Source: Blattamonas nauphoetae
Taxonomy: Eukaryota > Preaxostyla > Oxymonadida
DNA: 64,000 nucleotides
Reading direction: 5' to 3'
NCBI GenBank assembly: GCA_033064195.1
Contig: JARBJD010000029.1
Span: 248,001 to 312,000, forward strand
Shown here: positions 46,852 to 59,463 of the stretch, in pieces
Numbering within the stretch: position 1 is the first letter of the stretch
Layout: each line of letters opens with the position of its first letter
Notes under the pieces: model-generated
Seen by the model: only the letters and a program-made list of their open reading frames with translations
The model's database searches: none
What the model was told of the DNA's origin: nothing
Translations under genes and position numbers: made by a program

Positions 46852-48650
46852 TCAGGAATTGAAAGGATTAAACGATGCCAATACGCCGAGTTTGAACACT
46901 GTGCCTTTCAGATCCGGCGACATTTCAGGATTGAATCCCGTAACTCGAGCCTCCACTGCATCATCCCATCCTTCCTTCCGCTGCATCCTCTCACGACGTT
47001 TCTGTCTTTCCTTGTTCTCAGTCATCCATCCACTTGCTCTGTGTTCAAACGTTAGAATTCGTTCTTTCGTTGTTTTTTCGTTCTCCACTTCAGTCAGCCA
47101 TCGCACTTCCCACTTCGCTTGTTCAAGAAGGAATCCTTCATCCAGCTCTTCCCCTTTCATTTCCATGTCACAGACGTTCCGATGGCAAATGGTGACATCA
47201 ATCTCATGACAAACTCTGTTCTGACGACTGAGATTCAGTGTTGGTGAGTGTGTGATGATGTAAACGAGATACGGCCAGACGTGGTTGTAGACTGTGATTC
47301 GCAATGATTGTAATGTGGCTTGTTTGATTTCATCTGTTTCCTCATTCACTTCAAACATCCCTCGAATAAACATGACAGTGTACAAGTGAAATACTGGGAT
47401 GTAGAGAGGCACAGACAGAAAGTCGAAAGATGAGAACACTTTCTCAACAAAATCGCCAGATTGTAATCGTGGTCGAATGTGTGGAGTGATCTGGAGGAAG
47501 CTACTGACCGCAGAGAATGTGTGAATGATTACGTCTTTGTCCCCTACCTCTATCGATCTGAGAATGTCGTCCTCCAGTCCGAGATCATCTATCACAATCG
47601 AACGCAGATGAGGATGTAGGTCAATTGCAAAAAAGGATGCCAGTTTCGATAGACAATTCCACGCTGATCCCGTCATGTAGTTCAGGTCCCGTTTGAGTCC
47701 GTCGAGATTATTCTCTTTTGAGAATGGGTGAGCTGAATCTGTTTCAGTGGGTTCCACTCCGAACAGAGGCGAGTGGATGTCTGAAGGGGGGTGTGAATCA
47801 GCGAGCTTGTGAATCATCTGAAGTTGATCTAAATTGAATCGGATAGCACTCTTCGCTCGTGAAATGATGTTTGATCCTGCTTCAACATCGATCTGAGAAA
47901 GAAGAGTGATTAAGATGAAGAAAAGAGGATGTCACACTTCGAAAGGGCGTTTGGAAGATGAGATCTGAAAGATGTCCCAGCCGTACACACAGAAGAAGAG
48001 TGGCCGACATATTCTGTAATATACCACACCTGTCAAACTCAGAAGGAATGGGATGTCCGAAAGAAGCAAGCGGACGTCTTTTTGGAACTGACCGAACACG
48101 GTTCGCATTTTGATGGACAACGACTTGAGGAAAGAGAGACCATAAAATGGAGAAGTCGGAGGAGAATCGGGAAGGACCGGTGTTCGAATGTGAGACAACA
48201 CTTCGCTGTTTCTGACAGCGATCCAGTAGATTGAGTAGAGAGAGTTGCAGGCGATGCGGAGATCCAGGAAGAGAGATATCTTGGCCAAAGTGTTCAACAC
48301 AACGGCTGAAGGAGTTTTCTCTGTCATATCACGGAATGTGTCCAGAATCACTTGCTTGTTTTCAGTGAAGATCTGACCTACCACGACAGAATCTTCGCAA
48401 AGGGAGAGAAAGCAAGAACAGCACTGAAAACGGAAATAAACAAAGATGAAGACAATACATCGTCAATTGCAGGACAGATCTCCCAATTTTGAAGTGAGGA
48501 AAGGATGAACTTGGCGAGTGTCGAAGTCGGGATGGACAATCGAAAAGACTGAGAATGAATTACTGAAGAGACTGAAAAAGGGTGAATGATACAAAGTGTC
48601 TTCAGAAGACTGAAGAGAAGAGGCTGGAAAAGGCGATGAACAGAATCTCA
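46852..48650 (-). CDS. ARM-like protein, minus strand, at least three exons
   Basis: Clear exons are about 48426-47938 (CCSCFLSLCEDSVVVGQIFT, then TLAKISLFLDLRIACNSLYS) and 47892-46852 (IDVEAGSNIISRAKSAIRFN, then SLRITVYNHVWPYLVYIITH and a basic end, NKERQKRRERMQRKEGWDDA). A 45-nt GT-AG intron (47893-47937) joins them. A further 5' exon probably lies around 48550-48465 (IVHPDFDTRQVHPFLTSKLG), so the start is uncertain. The protein is helical, with C-terminal residues MSPDLKGTVFKLGVLASFNP before the stop. It resembles the ARM-like families in this window in style; function unknown. Confidence 0.65.
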
Positions 48651-48659
48651 CAAACTATG

Positions 48660-49710
48660 GTTTCTGGGGAGATGGGATCGTCAGTAAGGGGTTCCAAACA
48701 GTGAGGCCAATCAGTTAGGTCCGAATTTTGAACTGAGTGAAGACATTCTGGGTGGATTAGGAGCAAAAGTGGAATGAAAAAGGGAGGAGACTTTGGACGA
48801 GATGGAGCAATGTTCGGAGAGATTCCAACCGCAAAGTGGGAGGAACACTTTGAATATCATCGAGAAGAAATGTGATCTGCATCTGTCAAACGAACATGAG
48901 AACAAAAGCACTGCAAGACAGACATTGTCCCACGTTTGGCTTGGCTCGGGAAAATTGTTGGTATCTTTCGACATGATTTTTTAAAGCGGGAAATGATGAT
49001 TGACTGAGCGGCGTGCAAGATCGCAAAGAAGAACAAGAATGGGCAAAAATTTGACAAATTAGACACTTTGGTTTGATCAATCTGAGATGCTTTAATCGGA
49101 GGTGTAATGTGTCTCAATTGTCTTCCATCACATTTTTCGACTCATTGAACCACTTTTTTTGGATTAGATCTCTAGGATGGAGGTGTTGGGAATGGGTTGT
49201 GAAAAAAGAAATCCATCCTCTATCTTCTATGGTGTCGTCCATTCGGCCTCCAAAATTGACCATAGTTAGATAAATCCTGACTAAAATGATTCATGATACA
49301 CATCTCACTTCTACACAATGTAGAACCTCTCAAAGAAAGAGACGAAAACCAATGCCAGAAAACAGCGGCTCCCAAGAGAATCTGAGCCAATTCTTGGATT
49401 GAAAAGGCCTTGTAAACATTTCTTCACTCACTTCACTCGATTTCATGAATAAAAAATTTCTCCGGTTTTTGTGAAAAAGAAACTACTGTCTAAATTGTCA
49501 AAATTTTGCCCAATAGGAAATGTCAAAAAATAATGTAATGGGTGGATCTCAATCATTCAAGATGTCCAACATGTCCATACTTCTTCTACCTCATCCATCC
49601 AAATGCAAGAGAACTTGTTGTGTGGTTGGACCGTCGCACAGATTGAAAGAAGTACAATTTACGGTTAGATCTGAGAAGCCATCCATTCTGGCTCAATTAT
49701 TCCTGATCTC
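48660..49710. other. Intergenic region between diverging genes
   Basis: About 1 kb separates the minus-strand ARM-like gene and the plus-strand beta-helix gene. It is AT-rich with short frames only. It should hold both promoters, but I see no motif I can name with support. Confidence 0.5.
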
Positions 49711-49721
49711 GCCTCGTCCAG

Positions 49722-52700
49722 ATGATCCTGATTCCCCTGTTGGTTCTCTCTCAGGCTATTTCGCTCCACAATGTGCTAAGCCAACATGTGTCACCGAATC
49801 ATCCATCACGCATCTCCACCCAACAAGTGACGCTCGGATCAAATCAATATGAATGCGGAAATGTGGGGATCATGGACAATATTGTGGAACTGCAAGGGAC
49901 AACTGACACTGTTTTCGTATTGGAAAGAGCGAGCGACTCGTCAAAAGGAGTTGAATCGCTGCTGCGGATCTGGAATTCGACAGTTGAAATGGACCAATTG
50001 CGGCTGGATGGATGTATCCACGAACCAAACACACTGCATCGCTCATATTCATCTGCATCTGATGCGGGAGTGATTTCTCTGTTTTCGATTTGTTCGTCCA
50101 CAGTGAGACTGTCGAACAGCGAAATGCGAATTGGATCAGGACAATCTCCATTTGCGGTTTCAGGGCGGCAGGACTCCGAAAACTCGGAGGACACGATGAT
50201 ATGTGTTGTGGGGAGCGTTCTTCGCTGGACGAATCAGATTTGCAGAGCGACAACATCAATTGTTGCGGACAGTGGAAATTTGGGGCTCACTGTTTCAGTT
50301 GTGTCGTGCAATCTGGATTGTGGTCGAATTGGATCATGGAATGGCCTTCTTGTTGACGAACGAAAAGCGTCGACGTCAAACTCGGTTGTGGTGAGAATTG
50401 AGACGTTATTGTCGGACTGCCGATTGGAAAACGTGACGGGAGTATCTTCAAACCGACGTGCAGATGGAGGGTCGAAATTGTGGAGACAGCGACTTCTGTC
50501 GAACTCGATCTCGAAAAGTTCGTCCGTTCTGTCTGGAACGGTGATCCGTGATTTCAACGATGGAGGAGACCTGTTGTGTTCGAACACGACGTTCACATCC
50601 TGCTCGACAAGCACAGTTCGTCCGCTGACTCGCCGCTCGATCGAGACGTCGCTTCTTGCGCCTTATCTGCGGCCGAACCTCCGCCGACACAAATCGCAAG
50701 ATGGTCGATGCGAATGGCAGGACGCAGCATTCGGGACGGGCACGCTGTTCGACTTTTACGATTTCAGCTCAAAAGGAGAGAGATATTTCGCAAGGGGAGT
50801 CAATTTCTTCTTCTCGACTTGTGACGACTCCATCCACTTCACTCGCTGCAACTTCACAAACATCGACGGGACAGATCCAACTGATGGAGAGTTCAGAGGA
50901 GTGTCCGGAACAGCCATTCTCGTTCGATGCCCCTCATCCATCCTCGTGGAGCACTGCACTTTCGAGTCTTGTTCCAGCCAAGTGTTCTCAGGTGCCATTC
51001 ACGTCGAACTCGAACATGAAACACCTTCACTCACCGTCCTCTCATCGTCTTTCACAGATTGCTTTTCAGGAGATGAAACACAACCATCAGCGATCACGCA
51101 ATTCTCGCTTGGAACAACAACATTACACGATTGTCAGTTCACACATTCCATTTCAATCGAAAATAAACACACAATCTCGTCTGAGGGCATGATCGCGTCG
51201 AATTGTCACTTTTCTCTTGTCAATCACAATGATCCTTACTTCTATTTTGTCCACTGTCGAACCATAGCTGATTTTCGCTTCTGTCGATTCCATTCTCTGA
51301 CACAGTTGTCCTTCGATGCCATGTCAGACTATTCGTGGGAACTTTCGTTCTTGGGTTGCGTGTCGAATAGCTGGAAGGCTGAGGAGGGACTTACTTTTGG
51401 GTTGTTCCCACCGACAGTTGGAGAAGCAGAATACGAGGTTATTGCTGAGAGCTCGCTCAATTTGACTCTCAATGACCATCCTTCCGCAACAACGATCTTT
51501 GTTGGAACTGGTGATTTTGGGATGTTCGAGATTTCTGCTCGCATTGTCACTCTGAAGGGATGTCGTCAATCCGAATCAGCCGATTCTTCGTCGTCGCTTG
51601 TGTCGAAATTGTCGGGATGTGTGAAATCGGATGGGGAATGCAGTCTGTTGAATCTTCACCTCGCTCCACACTCCACTCAACATTCCATCCTCACATCAAA
51701 CGGAATGTGCTTCCTCCAATATCTCCTCATCGATGGAATCGACAATCAAACTGTCCCTCTCTTCGTCTTCTCTGGTCTTGCTGCTGCCATCACCGTTTCA
51801 GAGATCAAGTTCAGAAACATCCACAACGCTGAAGCCGCTCTCGTTGAAGTGAAATCCGAAGCTTCATTCACGCTGTACGCTTGTCTCTTTGTCCACATCT
51901 CTTCCTCTGCATCTGTGATCTCTGTTCTCCCACAGGGTTCAATCACCGTCACAAGCACCTCTTTCTCTGACATCAACACGACTGGCACAGGACCAGCAGC
52001 AATCGACATTGAATCGCCGAAATCAGTCTATTAATATTATCCTTTCTTTCATCACTGCTACTCGGAGAAAGGCGAGGCCGGTTCAATTCGTGTCGTCAAT
52101 GCCTCACCCAATACATTCATTGCTCTCAACTTATTATGTCTGTCAAATCGCGGTGCTGACAATGCTCCAACCGACATTCTGTTCGACGGCCTCTCAAAAA
52201 CAGAATGCGAACAATTGCTTCTCTATAGCAAACATTTTGGAGTCGGTCCGCATTATGGTTGGAGGAAAGGGGAGGACATTGGAACAGCTGATGCCCCAGC
52301 GCAGTACCTCTCTAACTTCGAGATTTGTTCATTTCCTGGCTTTGTGTCGCAGGAGATCAACAACCTGCTGGTTCTTCACCCTTCTGATGTTGATTTCAGC
52401 ACTCTTCTGAACAGGATGAAACCATCGTCGACTCTTTATGTCTCTGTCGAGTCTGTTCTGAACACCCCTCTTGTCCAGAAACCATTTGAACTCGACAACG
52501 CACAAATTGTTTTCAACGACGGCCACCCACACTCACCATTCACGATCGGACAACTGCAACAAGCCGTCTCAGAGGACGTCCCTCTCGCTCTGATGAAGAA
52601 TGCTTCAGCGCTCAAGTTGCACGCCCTGGTTGTTCTTGTCGATTCACGAAACACCGCCGCGATGTTCGTTGTTGCTGACGCAGACAGCTATTTCAATATG

Positions 52701-55700
52701 TCGTCCTGCATCGTCGTTGGAGACGATGAATCTATCCATCGCCCTTTCGTCCAGTCACAAGGCGTGGTCTCTCTCAATGGAATTCACTTTCGTGACATGA
52801 ATTTTGGGAGTCGTTCGTGCATCGAACTGAACGGGGGTAAGTTCCATTCTTCGTCAGACAATAGTGGTTCATTCATGGGAAGTGCAGTCAACCTCACCAC
52901 AACTGGACACGGTGCTTTCATCTCATCACAGAATTTCGCCTCAATTGACATGAACTTTACGTATCTCGTCAACTGTTCAGCCGAATCGGGAGGTGCCTTG
53001 TTCTTCAACGACACGGGCGAAGTTCGATTTCAGAATCTTCACTTCATCGGATGCTCAGCGAAGGACGATGGAGGGGCAGCCAAAATCATTCAAGGGACGA
53101 AAACAACAGCTCTCACTCTCGCACTGGAGTGTGTCAACTGCACTGCTCGTCGAGGCGGAGGGTTGTTCTTGTTCGGTGTTAGCGCTTTTGTAACCATCAA
53201 AGGAGTGGAACGTCTCGAGTACTTCAAACGACAATATCAGACTCACGCTTTTGAGAACTGCATCGCTGAACAAGGCGGAGGGATATTTGTTGATGGATTC
53301 TTTTCATACCTCACCATTACTTTCCGTGATGTTGGCTTTAACAACTGGAATGCTGAAGGACTCGGGACTGATGTTTATGTTGTTGAGGGTGTCATCGTCG
53401 ATGACGTTGACTCGTTTGTTCAGAATCTCAAGTCTTCGTGTCGTTCGATGAGCAGACAGTCCACCGACCTCTCCAAACTGTGTCATGTCCACATCGAAGA
53501 ATCGACTCCTCGATCGTTCAACCTGCCGTTTCCACAACTTTCGCTGGATGGTTTTGGTTATGACTTTGTATCTCCACTCGTCCAGGAGGATGTCAATTAT
53601 TTCTTCGAGATCGCACAATATGTCCATCACAAAGACGAAGATGGGAACAATCTCAAAACAGACATCATTCTCAACTATTCGTTTTATCTCAGTGAACGCG
53701 GATATTGCACTGATCAGTTCTTCAGTTTCATAGTACCCGGATAAACCCGTTAAGTCGGATAAACCCGTTACCAACATACCCCACTTCACATTGATCCTTT
53801 TATTCTGACGACTGATATGTTGTGTGGAAAAGAAAGTAATCGGTAGAATTCTGAAATGATTGGTCTCTTGTTCAGTCGTTTGATCGAGGTCTATGGGTCA
53901 TTTCAAATCGATGAATGACCAGCCACGACACCCTGCATGTGATGCTGAGTACAAAGAGGTTGCATCTCAATGTACCATCCCTTGGACGCCTGGGAAGACA
54001 TTGGCTAAGTTCCGAGCACATTTCGACTTACATTTTTCTCATTCCATTTCACAATCATTCTTTCAACAGTACCTCCTATTTTAAAAATAATGAAGAGAGT
54101 AATGAACGGGAAGTGGAAGGATAATTTTAGTGAAGAGGGGGGACTGCTATGCTCCTGTGGAATGGTTAACGGGTTTATCCGCTCTAACGGGTTTGTCCGG
54201 GTACTATCAGCTCCGATCCCAACGAAGAAGACCCTGATCCAGTGTCCATCGAACATGATGGTATTGCACCTTTGGAGGAACATGTTCTTCTGGAGATTGG
54301 GGCAGACGCGAGAGTGGAGTTTCATGATCTGATTTTTGCGGTTGATTGCCCAGCTCAGATGATGCTGCTGACAGATGCATCAGCTGAAGGACTGGTCGAG
54401 CAGTGTTCATTCTGGTATCATCCAACAACTGATCCACTTCTGGGATTCGATGTGGCCCTGTTTGAGGTTGTGGACGGAACACTGACTCTGAAGAACTTGA
54501 TCTTCACGCTTTTTGGTGGCGAGGAAAATTTTGGTGCAGATGACTTCGTCTTGTCGGGAGCACCGCTCGTGCTTGTCTCGCCGTCCACTTCGCTCTCTGC
54601 CACTCCCACTGTGCAAATGGACAACGTGACATTTGAGCGAATGCGACTCGCAGATGGAGTGGAGGCGTTGATGGTGTTCGACGTGTCTGCGTCAGTCTCG
54701 GTGAATGATTTGAAGTGTGTGGACTGCAATCAGACAGAAAGTGTTGAAACGACACGAATTGTTGTGACCGGAAGGAGTTTGGAGCGAGTGGATACTTCAA
54801 AATGGAAGGGTTTCGATTCTCTGACGCTGGCGGACAGACTGAACTGGGGAATCGACACCTCGGAAGGTTCAGGAAGCATTTGGAGAGTGGTTCCTCTTCG
54901 TGTTGTTCTGACACACTTCACGAACACAACGATCAAGACAGAAGAGTCGGGGAAGGACATGGTTGGGTGTGGGGAGGGAGAATGGAGCTGCCGAGGTCTT
55001 GTTCGAGCGGGAAAGAATGTTGGGGGCGACACAGGATGCACAATCACAGTTGTGGGATCGTCATTTTTGGATGGAGTGTTTGATCCTGCGACGAAACTGA
55101 CCACCATCAAATCCTCCTCATCGAAAAGTGTGATTGTTGTTACGACGGAAGGAGTGATTATGAACAGTCCTGATGGAGACAATGCACCTTTCCTGACCCT
55201 CTCTCGCCTCTCCTTCTCTCTCCCGCCATCACTGAACTCGGACTCGCTGATGAAGTCGCTTGGAGGAGAATTGAAGATTGAGAACTGTTGGTTCGTCTGC
55301 TCGTCTGCGATCGACTTCTCTCTCGTCTCAGCGACTGGCGGAATTGCGACGATCACTGAACTTTCGTTGTCAAGTGACCTCCGATTCTCGAAACCCGCTT
55401 TCGCGTTTTCTGATCTTTCGTCGGCGAAGTTTCACACACTCGATTCAACGGCTCACTTTGATGGTGCACTGATCTCTGCGAAGGGCACTCCAACTGGACG
55501 ATGGAAACTGACGATCACTCAAAGTTCAATCAAAGGATCCGAAACTGAACGAAACGAGGAACACAACGAGAATGCGAATCTGTGTGCTTGGTCGAGTGGA
55601 GCAGTTGAGCTGGAAGACGTGAACTGCGAAGTGTCGTGGACGACGTTCTCTCATCTTGGACAGGGCGCGATGCATGCTCGGAACAGCAACGTGACATTCC

Positions 55701-57196
55701 ATCAGTCGAGTGTGACGAACAACGGAATCTCGACTGGCTTGTTCCCCTCGGCTCGTCAGAACATCCGATGTGTTGGGTCGAGTCGGATCAGTTTTGAGAC
55801 ATCTGCAATGGGAACAGGGGAAGGGAAGAATGGATGGGTGAGTGGGGATTCGGAATGTGTGGTGGAGGGAGTTGTTGGGGAAGAACGAAAACTGTTCTTT
55901 GAACCGACGCTGGATTCGAAATTGAGTTTGAGCACTCTGAACAAGAAAGAGAAGAAATATGAAGTTTGGATTGTTGGGTCGACACTGATTCCTTGTGGGC
56001 TTTCACTGGAAGTGTTTGAGAATGAGAACTCGTCATCGAATCGTGTCGTGATACCCCTTTCTGAGATTGCGTCAGAATGGAACGAGACATCACTGTCTCT
56101 TGTGATCCCAGCGACTCGCCTCTCTTCTCTTTCGAACACTCCTCAATGGCTTGGTCGGATCTCGTTTGGCGGTGTGCACTCAACCGACTCGTTCGAAATG
56201 AAGCTGAGTGCGAAGATGGCCCAAGCAAACCAAATGAAGAAGACACTCCCGTGGCTGATTCCGCTGATCGTTGTTCTCTCCCTTCTCCTCATCGTCGGAA
56301 TTGTCATTTTCATTCTCTGCCGTCGCCGAAAACAGAAGAATCCATCAAACACATCTGAAATGGAGCCAACTGAACCAATCGAAGACGAAAAGATGGATGT
56401 TCTCCTCAATACACAATCCCATCCCCCAAACAGCGCTCTTTCCACTCTGAACTCGAAATGTGTCGGTGCAGACGACCAGATCACACAAGTCCATCCAGCA
56501 CCAGTGGATTCAGACATTACAGTGCCTGCTCCGGTGTGTATAGAGGCACTGGCATGCTCTGGAAAGATGGAGATGGCACTTGTGCAGAAACAGGACACAC
56601 TCTTCACTCGCCTGCACACTGAACAAGGGAGGAAGGTGGCACTGACGACGGAATCTGTTCGGCGGCAGCTCCTCCGTGGGATTGAGAAGATTTGGGAGAC
56701 AGACAAGCACGCGTCGATTCTGACGAAGCTGTCGTCGCATGTTGTTATGGTTGACTTTGCGAACAACGTGTTCCTGAACATGAACTCGGATGGAGCAACA
56801 CTTGGGGAGAATGGACAGAACAAGGAAGCGACATTGCTTGAACAGAAGCGATGGAGTGCGCCTGAACTGGACGAGGAGAATGGAGGGAACTCGAAAAGTT
56901 CAGAGAAAGAGATTGATTATTCGAAAGCAGCAGTTTTTAGTCTTGGCCTGATCTTGTGGGAACTTGAGACTGGTCTTGTGCCCTTCGGGGAGATTGATGC
57001 GATGAATGCTCAACGGCAATTGGGAGTTGGATCGACGCTGAAGATGGAAGGAATCAAAGACTCAGCGATGAAGGATGTGATTTCGCAATGCATCTCAATC
57101 AATCCAGATGAACGACAAACACTGACCGAGCTGAACGAAATGATCAACCCGACAACGGAAGCCCTGCCTCTCCCTTCGAACTGCTCTGATTCCTAG
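49722..57196 (+). CDS. Beta-helix surface receptor with pseudokinase tail, split by a MITE
   Basis: Exon 1 is 49722-52025 and exon 2 starts at 52068 after a 42-nt intron; a 476-bp MITE (53731-54206) then interrupts the frame. Without the MITE and one TSD copy the total is 6954 nt, 2317 aa. A signal peptide (MILIPLLVLSQAISLH) precedes about 1,950 residues of beta-helix repeats (SILVEHCTFESCSSQVFSGA; NCSAESGGALFFNDTGEVRF; CTARRGGGLFLFG). A membrane segment, WLIPLIVVLSLLLIVGIVIF, lies near residue 2005, followed by an RRRK stop-transfer. The cytoplasmic tail is kinase-like (LLRGIEKIWETDKHASILTK; SAPELDEENG; AAVFSLGLILWELETGLVPF) but shows no HRD or DFG, so it is a likely pseudokinase. With the MITE present the frame meets a stop at 53744, giving a truncated product without membrane anchor. 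Confidence 0.88.
53731..54206. mobile_element. 476-bp MITE in the beta-helix gene
   Basis: The ends are inverted repeats starting TAGTACCCGGATAAACCCG. A second copy of GGATAAACCCGTTA follows within each TIR, so each end has a doubled motif. The TSD is TCA (53728-53730 and 54207-54209). Exact removal restores the host frame (ttc agc tcc). No coding capacity is seen. The TIR and TSD type link it to the elements at 15450-16547 and 16974-19551. Confidence 0.9.
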
Positions 57197-57199
57197 CCA

Positions 57200-57965
57200 C
57201 TTTCTTCTTTTCACTCTCAACAACACTCAATTCTTCTTTTGTTCTCACCGACATCTCACCTGGTTCTCAACCACCAATTCTTCATTGTCCCACTTCTTTG
57301 TTTTCGATGTCTTGATTCAACTCGTCTATTCTCTCTCACCGACAGTGACATCATTTCGGATTTATCTTTCATTTTTAGAAGCCTCTTCTTTCATTCGATT
57401 CCCACCTTCTCTTATTCTTTCATTTTCGCTCCAGACAGTTGTTCTGAACACACACACACATCACTTTCATTTCTCATCTCCGATTCGTCACATTTCATGT
57501 TCTCTCAGTTGTCGACGATGACAACCCGCATCATCTGCCTCTGATTCGAACTAAGATCTCTGATGCCACTCGCGCTTTGACTGAATTTGTCGTTCTCTTG
57601 ACTCTTTTCCTCCCTTTCTTCGAAGTTCTTTTTCTTCGCGTTTATGTGAGCTTCTGTTTCGATTGGTTCGTCATTCTTTTCAGCTTGAAAGATTGGTTCT
57701 GCTGTTTTTGTTGCACTTTCTGCATCCATCACACATTATACATCAACAACCTCGTCTCATGTCACTTCAGAACAACTGATCATCCTTTCATTCATCGTTT
57801 CATTCACCTTTCTTTGTGATCAACGCTTTTTTTGCTCAAACTCAACTCTGAACAACATCACAACAATGTTTCTCCTCAAGTTTGGAATAATTGACAACGT
57901 AATCGTAAAATGTGGTGAAATGATGTGAATGCATGGTGTTCAGGGTGATCGGGACCATGGATTGG
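57200..57965. other. Intergenic region between converging genes
   Basis: Pyrimidine-rich on the plus strand (many TTCTTTTC runs), with small frames that look like composition artefacts. No gene, repeat or RNA is supported. Confidence 0.5.
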
Positions 57966-57968
57966 TTT

Positions 57969-58023
57969 TTACCATTCAGCAGTGGGATTTTTGGGCAGTT
58001 CCTCATCATCATCTGGAATTTCG

Positions 58024-58087
<64 letters not shown>

Positions 58088-59058
58088 TTGAATTGTCATC
58101 GTCTTCATCATCCTCATTGGATGAATCCGCACTGTCTTCGTCAGTGTCGTCAGAACGTGCTTTATTTTCAGTCTTCAGCCCTTTGATAGCTCGTTCTTCG
58201 GCTTCCTTCTCAACATCAATTGGAGTGCGTTCTTCTGAGGAGCAGTATAAGGATTCACATTCGGCTTTGTAATTCCAGAAATTAGTGAACGTGTCGGAGA
58301 CGTCAGGTTGGCTGGACTGTGGAAAACGAGCCAGTGGAATCAATTTTGGGTTTAGTGGGCGGTCAATAAATCCTTGTTGGGCGATTTCCGCAATCTCTTC
58401 GTTTGAATGCTTCATCGTCATTTCGGTCAGATCTTCCAATCCCTCCTCCAAAAGTGGAACAAGAAAACGGTTCGCACGCACCCGTCGAATGCGGAGGCAA
58501 ACAAAAAGCATGTCCAGATCCGAAGTAACAAAGGAGTCAGATTCTGTCCACACCAGATGTTGGAGGAGCTTGTGTGCGAAGCCTTGCTGAAGAAGAGTGT
58601 CGGACGCATCTTCTATTTTGATGAGAAGCCAATGGAGACATTGATGGCGGGTTGAATAGCCTTCGCCACGATTGCCGAGATCGGTTGGGGTCGGCTCAAT
58701 CGATGTGATCAAAGTCGCCCAATATGGCTTGATTTTCTTCCAAAGAATGATGAACCGTTGATCAGATACGGCCCAGCCGTTGGTCAGGCACTTAAACATG
58801 GCCGTGATCACTGTACGCCAGAAGAGTCGTGTCGATGGAATGTCTTTCATCCATTCCTCGATGTATTGTGGGAATAGTCGTGATTCTCTCATCAAATGGT
58901 GACGAGTACGCAGTTGGACTTCTCCACTTTGCTGGTCATTTTCGTTGTTGTAATCAAATTGTATCGGTTCGACGAGAAACTTTCGAACGTTCACCAAAAA
59001 GTTTGTGGCAGAATCTTCAAGATCAGACGGCGGACTATAAGGATAGTGACGAGAAAAC
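57969..59058 (-). CDS. ARM-like protein with Asp-tract C-terminus
   Basis: The minus-strand exon begins after a TTTCTCAG acceptor near 59058 and reads FSRHYPYSPPSDLEDSATNF, LVNVRKFLVEPIQFDYNNEN, then helical sequence (LFWRTVITAMFKCLTNGWAV; RHQCLHWLLIKIEDASDTLL) and the family motif LVPLLEEGLEDLTEMTMKHS. The C-terminal 70 residues are acidic (DDTDEDSADSSNEDDEDDDN) with an uninterrupted Asp run coded by a GAT microsatellite. It ends ELPKNPTAEW. A short 5' exon must lie to the right (perhaps around 59140); its start was not resolved. The acidic tail could bind basic proteins; that is inference only. Confidence 0.7.
58021..58086 (+). repeat. ATC/GAT trinucleotide microsatellite
   Basis: About 22 uninterrupted CAT/ATC triplets on the plus strand, coding a poly-Asp run on the minus strand within the ARM-like gene. 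It is likely length-variable. Confidence 0.95.
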
Positions 59059-59463
59059 CTGAGAAATATGAGAAGGAGATGAGATGATACATGGAATTCG
59101 TCGACTTTGTTTAAAATTGATCCTACCCAGGATAAAAAACTGACACCACATTCTGATCTTAATTCGATTTAGAAAAGCTCTGATGGGCACAAAGAAGAGA
59201 GAATACTTAAAATACGTATGAAGAGTGGATTCTGTGACAAAATGAGTTGTGGAAAATGGATTTTGATGGGGAGATCCCACTCAGATTTCTCCATCTCCCA
59301 AAAAAACTTCATTAGAGAGTTCATTCACCAAATATTTTCTTGTGGACGGAAAATCAAGCAGTTTGATGACAAACTGGGAAATTACTTTTTTATTATGAGC
59401 GTCATTTTTTTGTCTCTCGATTTCTGAACAAGCCACTTCCCTTGTCTGTCGTCATTGCACACC

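Noticed and set aside
49520-49852. Separate 110-codon gene upstream of the beta-helix gene
   Set aside because: It overlaps the signal-peptide exon in another frame and has no recognisable content.
53733-54210. MITE acting as an intron (introner)
   Set aside because: The obvious GT (53733) and AG (54210) would remove 478 nt and shift the frame; only exact loss of 476 nt (element minus TSD) restores it. No better pair was found.
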